Source: Lolium rigidum
Lineage: Eukaryota; Streptophyta; Magnoliopsida; Poales; Poaceae
Direction: 5' to 3'
Length of the DNA stretch: 64,000 nucleotides
Assembly: GCF_022539505.1 (NCBI RefSeq)
Contig: NC_061510.1
Coordinates: forward strand, 226,074,043 to 226,138,042
A program made the position numbers and the translations under genes. A model generated the notes under the pieces. That model saw only the letters and a program-made list of their open reading frames with translations. It was not told where the DNA came from and searched no databases. Shown in pieces: positions 56,101 to 64,000 of the stretch (position 1 is the first letter of the stretch; each line of letters opens with the position of its first letter).

Positions 56101-56854
56101 ATTTGCAACTTTGCACCAAACATAATTTTTAGCTGCTTTACTCCTCCAATACACCGTGTGGTTCTTATAATGTGTAGACTATTGTTGAAAACTTCATCAT
56201 CATATTCTGTTTTTGTATTTGATCAGGAAATGGAAAATTCTGAATTGCTTGTATATACAGGTCTGAAGTATCTGACAAAGATATTATTGAAAATGGAGAA
56301 AAATGGATGACTGAAGAGGTGATGGTGGCTTTCAAAGAATACATTAAAAGAACTGATAAACTCAGGGTCTGTATTGTATTTTGTATTTAAATTATTTTAA
56401 TTGCAAGGAAGTATCCTTGTACAGCCATGTAAGTCACTAACAATGTTGTTGTTGTCTTTGTTTAGGAACTAATGTACTGTTTCGAGAAACTTTGCCATCA
56501 ATGTTTTAACGTAGAATGTTATTTCAAGATTTTCCACCACTTCAATTTCACTGTGAAGACGAAGCTTCCTAGTTCAGATGATTGGGAATCGAGAACATAC
56601 TTTGCTGAGTTGAAGGAGATGTTTGGGGAAAAGTATTATTTCTGTTGCCCATTGGAATCAAGTGAAAATGGTATTAACTCTTATCTCAAGGAAGGATCTA
56701 AGAATAACTGCAACTGTGTAATACAATCTTCTGAGTTCAATTTTTTTCAGGTCAATGTTATGCTTGCAGCAACCAAGGGGTGGATAATTTGAGGCATCCA
56801 GCTACAGGTGGATTTGAGAGGGGTTTGCCGGATACTGTATTCCCTTATATGTAG
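53164..56854 (+). CDS. DUF3615 protein, copy 2 (altered exon 1)
   Basis: The start MDSDGDPHPHTP matches copy 1, but the reading frame then meets TGA at 53232 because the sequence after GAGAAAGCGAG differs. That change forms AG then GTGAGC, a good donor. With exon 1 as 53164-53231, the model continues 53841-53921, 54130-54219, 54851-55024, 55477-55713, 56261-56366, 56466-56670 and 56751-56854, in frame throughout (354 residues). Exon 54130-54219 has a GC donor; skipping it also keeps frame (324 residues). Exons 3-4 of copy 1 are one exon here. The DUF3615 domain (CYACSNQ, HPATGGFERG) is intact. If the old exon 1 end (53469) is used the gene is broken. Confidence 0.65.
53480..53800. repeat. Partial tandem duplication in intron 1 of DUF3615 copy 2
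   Basis: The block from ATTAATTAGCTTGCA through TCTTTCCTCGCATATCGAGT and GAATGCCACATTA occurs at about 53489-53553 and again at about 53680-53790. Copy 1 has it once (about 38808-38912). Confidence 0.85.
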
Positions 56855-57340
56855 GTGGTTACTGTATTCTGCTAGAAGGTAACTCTATGATGCCTTTTCA
56901 AGTGTCGGTAATTAGCTATAATATTTCTAGCTAAGCAAAAATTATCTCATTCGAGTAAGGAGGAGGGATAGGTGTCAAAATCAATCAATAAATATAAAAC
57001 ATAAGGTATAGTGAATTAATCCGTTGAAAAATCGTCAAATACCTTCATCGCACACATCAAAGCTTGGTGTTCTGTGAACTTGCACGCACGTGGATTTTGC
57101 AAGGTTGAAATCATTTGCAAGTCTAGGATTGAAGTCGAATAAAATTTCTGCCTTTTTATTGAATGTAGCAAGACTCGGGAGAACCACCAAAGGCAACAAT
57201 TCTTTGATTCTCTCTCTCATGAGCAGTTTGTAGGCAGCCTATTGAACGCTTTTACATAGATCGGCACCTTTGTAGTGATCGTTGATGGGATGTGGGACAC
57301 GTCTTTACGTATCTGCAAATCTAGGAAGTGTGCTTGAACA

Positions 57341-59197
57341 CAAGTAGATGATCTACATGACCTGAACAATGGGTATCAATCTTTGCGTCGTAAGGCTGAA
57401 ATCACTTAAGTCAGAAAAAAAGGAGTTTTTAAATTGTTTTACTGCATGCGACGAAAATAATACCAACCTTCATACAACTGGTGAGGTGGAATTTCCCGAG
57501 GTATTCTCCCAATCAGTCTGTAGGGAACACGAGACATGTCTGGAGCTCCTTCGTGCCATCAGTGTTAGGGTCCAAGCCAGCGACGTGAGAAGGTTAGTAA
57601 AGTAGGAAGAATGAAGAAAAGAACCGGTACCGATTGTCTCCTTCATCAATTGCTGGACATAGAGAGAATAATAGGAAGAATTGAGATCCTCGTCGGTTGC
57701 TTGATAGAGTGAAGGAGAGAGTATAAACCCTTTAGGAGGGGAAGGGGCTGCAGTGTGCCGATGCCCCACACTGTATAGCTACACAACAAAGTTCATGTTC
57801 CTAGATTTTGGTTAGAAACCCGAGGAGCAGACCTAACAACTTTCAGCTCCCAAATACCAATATGAGAGAGCGTGGAGTCGTAGCAGAAAACGAACTATAT
57901 TATGGAGAAGCAACCTTTCTATGATCCTCCTGACTCAAAACAAACTAGCCCAGAGGAGTTTCTAAGGTGACTCGCAATTGCCCTGAATTATCCTGGCACC
58001 TTCCTGTTCTTTCCCCTTTCTCTTCCCAATGCTTCATACAACCTCAGAAACTGGCCATCAGAAACCACACGAATTGTCAATTCTTGGAAGCTGTGAGCCC
58101 AGCGACGCCCACTACCATAGCAAATTTGAGGCAACCCGCGACAACCTTGGACACAATTTGCGCTGCTTCTCCTGTTGAGGTTATGTGCGTCCCAAAGCCT
58201 AGTCTTAGTTGGTCCAGCTCCACTCCCTTGTATTGTTCTCACGGTATGGACTCTTGTATGTTTTTCCCGTTGTGATGTGCGTCAACGCGTGCTGGTGAAT
58301 CATAGCAAATGAACTGTTCTATAGCTTTAGCCTTCGCCATGGTATGTGTATCGAAGTAGTAGTTTTTGTTTTTTTTTCCTCCTAGTCAAGGATGATTGTA
58401 AAGTCCTGGAAACATACAGAAATTGATCTTCATATTTAAGAGGAATGAGACATAGATATATGTGAAGTACCATAACAAAAAGGGTAGCATAGTCTATTTG
58501 GTCCCAGAAACCGTCTTGGGAGCCAACTAAATGGTTCTTTCGGAGCAAATTGGGATCAACTAGCTATATTTAATGACTCTTACATGGGTTTGCATATATA
58601 AAGAGGTATGTAGATTTCTTTAGCTACGATGTGCAGTTTTAACTCCCTTTTTGCCTTTTCCAGTCGCTGAAGATGTGCTGCTCTCAAGATTGATGCTACA
58701 TCTTCTATCTGCATATATGCAGGTAGTAGCTATACTGAACTTGAGCCGTCTGTAAGACTGGAGTCAGCTGGGAGTCAAGCTTCTTCACTGTGGAACTTGT
58801 TCTAAGTGTGCTGCTGTCGTTCTCTTAGATAATCATTTTAGTGGATCTTAGACATTTAATATGCTATTGAGTTTGATGCAACTAGCGATTCTCACGGAGG
58901 CCACCTGGGCTCACAGTGATAAACATTTTTTGAGCACACTGTGAGCTTAACGCCTGTACTTATGTCCCATACTTTGTTTTTTTTTTAGCTGGAACACCCT
59001 GCGTTCCATTAACTTGCGGTCGGGACAATTCGTCGGCTACTGCACGAGATACATGGGAAGAGTCATCAATCATGACGAATGGTCGATTAGGTGCTTAGCA
59101 GCACCTATACTTGCCAGCACATGCGACTAGCTTATATTACATAAACGAGTACATAGCTCTAATCGGTACTCGATAAATCCCAACTGAATTAAACACT
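57341..59197. other. Unique spacer, no supported gene
   Basis: Short frames exist (57369-57605 on plus, 57769-57470 and 58242-57988 on minus), but none resembles a known domain or has convincing splice context. I list no gene. Confidence 0.45.
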
Positions 59198-59899
59198 TTT
59201 TTTTTTGAACTTCGACTTCCTCGATTTTTTTCCAAAGCTGAAACAAGTTCTAGATGAACAAGCTCATCCAGAAAAACAGGTCATACATAGAAGCTGCTCA
59301 AAGGAGCATCAAGGCTTAGAGAGTGGCGTGCACATCAATGTGCTACCTTATTTGCTTCTCTGTGAACAAAAACTAAACTAAAACCTTGGAAATAATTAGT
59401 AATCCTCTTCATTTCAGTGAGAATGTGAACACCCGCAAATCTCAGGATAGATTTTGAGTTCCACGTCATCACTATAGCATGACAATCTGTCTCCACACAG
59501 ACCTGTCAGCTTTCAACTCGTTTGCCTTCTGAATAGCATCTCGACAAGCAAGTAGCTCTGCCAAGAACGGGTCAGTGCCATCATACTTTCTGCACTCTAC
59601 GTACATGAACGAGCCACTCGAGTCTCTGGCTACGAAACCTGCTCCAGCTATTCATGACACTTGATCAATTGCTCCATCAGTGTACAACTTGATCCACCCT
59701 TGATCTGGTGTTTTCCAAACCTGCCGGACACGTTTAGTCTGAGCTTGCTCAGGTGGTATCTCTAGCGCCCTGATAACCTCATCAACCAGCTCAACTGATT
59801 TAAGTGGTTGGAACTTCACCTCCTCATCTGTATATTTGTTTCCACTGTTCCAAATAGTCCACATCACCGATAACGCTATCGCTGCTACTTTCTTCGACA

Positions 59900-60103
59900 G
59901 AGAACTGAGTTCCAGCTCAGTGGCAAGGCAAGCGAGTGCGCAGCCAGCCCACCCGGGTTCGAATCCCCATCCGCGGTAATTTCGCAGGAGGGGCGAATAA
60001 ACTGGGTTATCATCCATCCGCGTCCATCCGCGGGGAGAGTCTCATTTTCTACCTAACAACGTATAGCCAAGGGAGGGATCATTCCCCCGTTGGTCAACGT
60101 TTT
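59900..60103 (+). mobile_element. tRNA-derived SINE with 10-bp target duplication
   Basis: TTCTTCGACA flanks it at 59890-59899 and 60104-60113. An A-box-like AGCTCAGTGGCAAGG (59914-59928) and a B box GGTTCGAATCC (59956-59966) form an internal pol III promoter, and the element ends in an oligo-T tail. It is inserted in the minus-strand LINE. The family is not identified. Confidence 0.88.
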
Positions 60104-60160
60104 TTCTTCGACAACATGGAGCTATCCAAGATATCCTACCGCAAAGTATTAGGATGCAAC

Positions 60161-61217
60161 AGCGAGTGGAAATTGATATGGCATAGTCCAGCCCCACCAA
60201 AGGTGAAGACCTTTGCATGGAAATTGGCTAGAAATGGCCTGGAAACTAGAGCAAATATGGTAAGAAGGAAGATGATCACAGAGGGCTCCTGTCCTATCTG
60301 CGGTGCTGAGGACGAAGATACCTTCCATGCCTTAATTATTTTCCCTTATGCTCGAAGCCTATGGGGTGCGATGAGGCAATGTAGGGATCTTCCAAGTGAA
60401 AATGATATAGATAGGGATGGGAAGGACTGGATACTTCCACTCCTGAAGAATTTGAACGAAAACCAACGACTGATGGTCCTAATGGTCTTGTGGCGATGTT
60501 GGCATGACACAATGAACTTACGCACGATAAGAAGGCTCCCCCGATCGAAACCTATAAAAGGTTCTTATGCGGCTATGTGGAAACTTTGTTGACCTTTAAA
60601 CAGTTCCCTCAAGCAGATGTTGTCAAAGGAAAACAAGTGATCGACATTTCGGGGAAAATGCAGAAATGGGAGAAGAAGGGAAGTTTGCTTCAGATAACAA
60701 AGAAATAGAGACCGCCAGAGCCTGGGCAATGAAGCTCAATGTGGATGGAAGCTGGGTCCAAGGCTCTGGAGAGGCAGGTACTGGAGTAATCATGCGGAAC
60801 CATGTAGGAGAGACCATGTTCTCGGCATGCAGATCACTAAAGGTTGCATCATCCCTCGAAGCAGAACTAGAAGCTTGTGATGAAGGCCTGAAGCTGGCCT
60901 TGAGTTGGTCGACTGAACCCATAATTGTTGAAATGGACTGCTCTACGGCGATCTCTATGATTAACACAAAGGAGAAGGACCGGTCTTCCCTAGTGCACCT
61001 GGTAACTAGCATCAAGTATAGTATAAGAGAAAGTGATGTTTTGGTTAAGAAAGTTCATAGAAGTCAAAATGGTGCCAGCCATAGCCTCGCCCATCTTGGA
61101 AGAACTTCAGGAAGGACTCAGTTTGGCTTAGAAGTGTTCCACCTGAAACTCAGGACCGTGTAACCGACGATTGTAACATTCCTATAAGTTAATAAAATCT
61201 CTTTTTTCTCCGCAAAA
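60161..61217 (+). pseudogene. 5'-truncated LINE (zf-RVT plus RNase H), plus strand
   Basis: AAAGTATTAGGATGCAAC flanks it at 60143-60160 and 61218-61235, and an A-tail precedes the right copy. The zf-RVT part (60161 to about 60400) shows WHSPAPPKVKTFAWKLARNG and CPICGAEDEDTFHALI. The RNase H part (60666-61163) shows [40 protein letters not shown] and a final [11 protein letters not shown] stop at about 60590 and a frame change separate them. It is inserted within the older minus-strand LINE. Confidence 0.9.
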
Positions 61218-61481
61218 AAAGTATTAGGATGCAACTTGGGGAGTTTGAACTCGAATTTTTTTGTGCCTCCGACCAGGATTGCTTAGCATGATCACAAGTA
61301 ATTAGTGCATGGTATAAACCCTCCTTTTCATGATCACACATCGGACAGATGCTCAGTTCTTTCAGATGTCTCCTCTTCAATTCTGTTGACAAGGCAGGAA
61401 TCATTTCAAGACTCGCCACCAAAAAACTCTAATTTTTGACATCACTCTCAACTTCCAGAGAGCTCTCCATTTAGGCCCCCA

Positions 61482-62469
61482 TGTTGGAAATAATGTATGG
61501 GCTAAGATTAATACAATTCCGAATTGATATTTCACGCTAGATGATAGAGATAGATCTAACAAGAACGGACATGTGATCATGAAACATAAATCTATCATGG
61601 CACATATGATCTACAGAGATCTATATCGTGGATTTCATAAAATAATAGACTAGAAGATTGAACTCTTACAACAGGGGTTGATGACGATAAAATCGCAGTG
61701 CAGACGAACGTAGTTGACGAAGAGTCGATGAAGACGATCGTTGATGTAGATTAAGAAGATGAAGAAGTCGTGCGGATACACTGCCCAGAAACTTTATCAC
61801 CCGGCTCCCTCGTGCAGGACACCAATCGCCGGGGAAAGTCCGGAGACCACTGCTTTCCTCGCCATGTGACACGGCAGGAAGAGGATCGGCGAAGATCGGT
61901 GGCAGCGACGCAGAAGAAAAAAGTTGGGTTGTGTGTATCTGGTGTCTTCTGCCGAGAGGGATGTCTCCCTCTTATAGACTTGGTTGTATAACCCACGCCC
62001 AGCACATTCTGCCTATTTCCCAGGATCCGCCCCTGGGATATCTTCATCACGGACGAACTTCGAACTGCACGCAAACGTGCAAGTTTATCCTCGGTTCCTG
62101 CATGAGACAGACGCAGGTGGATAAAGATAAAGGCGCTCGACAAAAAGAATAAAAAGAGATGCAATGTTAGTACACCGCGGTCGTGCTCGCCTCGCCAAAG
62201 TCCCACGTAATAGAACACCAATAAAGCGAAAAGAGAAATACGAGCGCGCACGAGTGTGCGCGTGTGGTGTACACTTAGCATATGTCTCTCTAGTCTTCTC
62301 ACTCAAGGGAACCATGAGAGGCTCCCCTTATAAGCTGCTCAAAATTCCCCCCCGCCCCCATAGCAATGTGGGACTAAACTTCTCAATGGCTGTCCACCCC
62401 CTTGACTTCTCTCCAATTTTTTGAAATTTTGTTGGGCCCAAACTGGGTGTAGGTCTATCAGTTCCAACA
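61482..62469 (-). mobile_element. 3' LTR of a Ty1-copia element (988 bp)
   Basis: It begins TGTTGGAA and ends TTCCAACA, a perfect inverted octamer. In minus orientation it follows a purine-rich CTTGGTGGAGAT and the end of pol, so it is the 3' LTR. It interrupts the LINE at 61481. The other LTR lies beyond the window, so the target duplication (expected CCCCA) cannot be checked. Confidence 0.88.
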
Positions 62470-64000
62470 ATCTCCACCAAGTTAAGGTATGCAACTTGCT
62501 CCCATCTGGCTTTTATATACCAGCTTTACAATATAGACCCGTCTCGGTTGAACTATACTAGGCAATGGACTATGCCTTGAATTGCTAGTTTTGTGTAGAA
62601 GAGATTCACATGAAGGCATTGCTGATGCTAGGCTGCCTGGATCCACACCTAAGATTTGGAGCATTACGGTCGTGCTCCCTAGTCCTTTAATAAGCTCATT
62701 AGAGATCACCCAAGTCTCATGTACTGCGACCTCACAATAAAACTCACATAGGTATGTTCTTTCAAGAATACCCTGCAGGACGGTATCTTGCTAAGTGTTT
62801 TTGGTAGTGTTAATAAAGTCAACGGCGATTCCTCCTTTATGTCTCAAATTCCTGACGGATTTGATACGCCGCTTCACATGTCTTGATGATATCAGGTTAT
62901 CTTTTGAACTCTTAACCTTAGTGTTCACGGTTTGGTTCTCACAATTCAGAAGAATAGTCGGAATTAGTTTTCAACCATTGGCAAATCACTCGAGAGTTCA
63001 CGCAACCACTCTGCCTCTGTAGTGGCTGAGTCTAGTGCTACAAGCTCGGCCTCCATAATAGACCTCGTTAAGATTGTCTGCTTGCGAGACCTCCACGAGA
63101 TTGCAGCACCGCCAAAAGTGAATATGTATCCACTAGTGGCCTTGATCTCATCTGCATCGAGATCCAATTTGCATCACTATACCCCTCTAATACATCTGGG
63201 TACCCAGTATAGTGCAGTCCATACGTTGTGGTTCCTCTCAAGTACCTCATCACTCGTTCTAGTGCAATCCAGTGATCATTTCCCGGATTTTAATTGAACC
63301 AACTCAATTTGCTAACAACATATGAAATGTCAGGTCTGGTTGCACTAGCAAGATACATGAGAGAACCAACAATTTTAGAGTATCTTATAGCTGCTCGACC
63401 CCCTGTCCTTTATTCTTTTGAAGTTTCAAACTAGGATCATAAGGAGTTGGAGATCTTCTAGAGTCCTCAAAGCCGAAGTTGGAGATTTTCTCCACATAAT
63501 GGGATTTACTTAGCGTAATCCCATTCTCATTCCCATTCTCAGGATTTTCATACGAAGTTTTGAGATAGAAACAATTTAGCATCATTTATAACATCAATAT
63601 CAGTCCCAAAAATTAATATGTCATCAACGTACAAACACAATATAACACCCTTAGCACCACCATATTTATAGTACACACATTTATCTGCTTCGTTTACCAT
63701 GAAGCCCGCCGAAGTGAGAGTTTTATCAAACTTTTCATGCCATTACTTTGGTGCTTTCTTGAGGCCGTAAAGCGATTTATTTAATCTACAGACCATGTTC
63801 TCTTCCCCGGTTGCTACAAAACCATCGGGCTGCTACATATAAATTTCCTCATCCAGCTCTCTGCTTAGGAAGGCTATTTTCACATCCATTTGATGGACTA
63901 GAAATTTATGTGAAGCTGCAAGTGCAACAAGCACTCGAATTGTAGTCATCCTAGCAACATGAGAGTAGGTATCAAAGAAATCTTCTCCTTCTTTCTGGGT
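62470..64000 (-). pseudogene. 3' part of Ty1-copia pol (RT and RNase H), window-truncated
   Basis: In minus orientation the RT active site LYVDDILIFG lies at about 63634-63605 (YVDD at 63631-63620). It is followed by the [14 protein letters not shown] region, SDANW, a shifted frame with [27 protein letters not shown]-like SIMEAELVALDSATTEAEWL, and a stop at 62964. Frame changes near 63160 and 63400 make it non-functional. The integrase and gag parts are outside the window. RT copies element RNA and RNase H removes it; this copy is decayed. Confidence 0.85.

Larger units (their letters stand above)
45126..57340 (+). repeat. Segmental duplication, copy B
   Basis: It is collinear with 31236-43340 at high similarity. 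It lacks the retroposon, Stowaway and hAT insertions of copy A, and instead holds a Harbinger-like element (47577-49303), an AT-rich element (49850-50243), a CACTA-type end (50319 on) and another Harbinger-like MITE (52425-53092). Confidence 0.88.
59198..61481 (-). pseudogene. LINE remnant (zf-RVT and RNase H), split by two insertions
   Basis: In minus orientation the element reads a zf-RVT segment at 61481-61219 (KWRALWKLRVMSKIRVFWWR, then ICPMCDHEKEGLYHALITC). After removal of the insertions it continues with an IWNSGNK region and an RNase H start (PDQGWIKLYTDGAIDQ) at about 60160-59640, ending in an A-tail (complement of the T-run at about 59198-59207). It is truncated at 61481 by a copia LTR and has stop codons. 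These two domains form the C-terminal end of plant L1-type ORF2; the catalytic RT is outside. Confidence 0.82.

Noticed and set aside
59940..60010. tRNA gene around the GGTTCGAATCC box
   Set aside because: The acceptor stem and cloverleaf do not close, the segment continues into non-tRNA sequence and is flanked by a 10-bp target duplication, so it is a SINE.

Overview
The window is nuclear DNA from a grass, probably a Pooideae species and possibly Triticeae. This is inferred from Ty1-copia elements of the SIRE/Maximus type, a BARE/Angela-like LTR, LTRs bounded by TGATACGTC, Stowaway and PIF/Harbinger-type MITEs, and a gene pair carrying the grass domain DUF3615. Two 100-base N runs show it is a draft assembly. 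I see no bacterial features, CRISPR, functional tRNA or rRNA.

Layout. 1-6435: end of a SIRE/Maximus-type element on the minus strand (LTR, spliced third ORF with a gap, end of pol), cut by a BARE/Angela-like LTR. 6436-9480: Harbinger-like debris, a hAT-type MITE with an 8-bp target duplication, and a second copy of the region upstream of the helicase-like gene. 9481-20000: nested retroelements, with a 2.2-kb solo LTR (TSD CCATC) holding a 7.6-kb non-autonomous LTR element (TSD CATCC) that encodes one gag-like protein. 20391-30154: a nine-exon gene whose splice phases chain into a 1,060-residue protein. Its first 800 residues are a Sen1-like superfamily-1 helicase that has lost most catalytic motif residues. 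Its last 230 residues are a papain-like (C1) domain that keeps Cys, His and Asn. 31236-43340 and 45126-57340: a tandem segmental duplication of about 12 kb, each copy carrying one DUF3615 gene. 57341-64000: a LINE holding a tRNA-derived SINE and a second LINE, then the 3' end of a copia element running out of the window.

How the parts relate. Only three loci look like ordinary plant genes: the helicase/papain fusion and the two DUF3615 paralogues. The rest is mobile DNA. The two large duplicates and the two copies of the helicase upstream region serve as internal empty-site controls: where one copy has an insertion, the other often shows the uninterrupted target. This supports a 317-bp solo LTR, a 1.7-kb non-LTR retroposon, an 82-bp Stowaway, a 1.7-kb Harbinger-like element, a 168-bp hAT MITE and a 20-bp LINE-tail insertion.

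The most notable item is the helicase-protease fusion. The second is the apparent rescue of DUF3615 copy 2, where a frame-breaking change in exon 1 lies beside a good splice donor that restores the frame. All gene models are read by eye from splice signals and frame; no transcript or database search was available.
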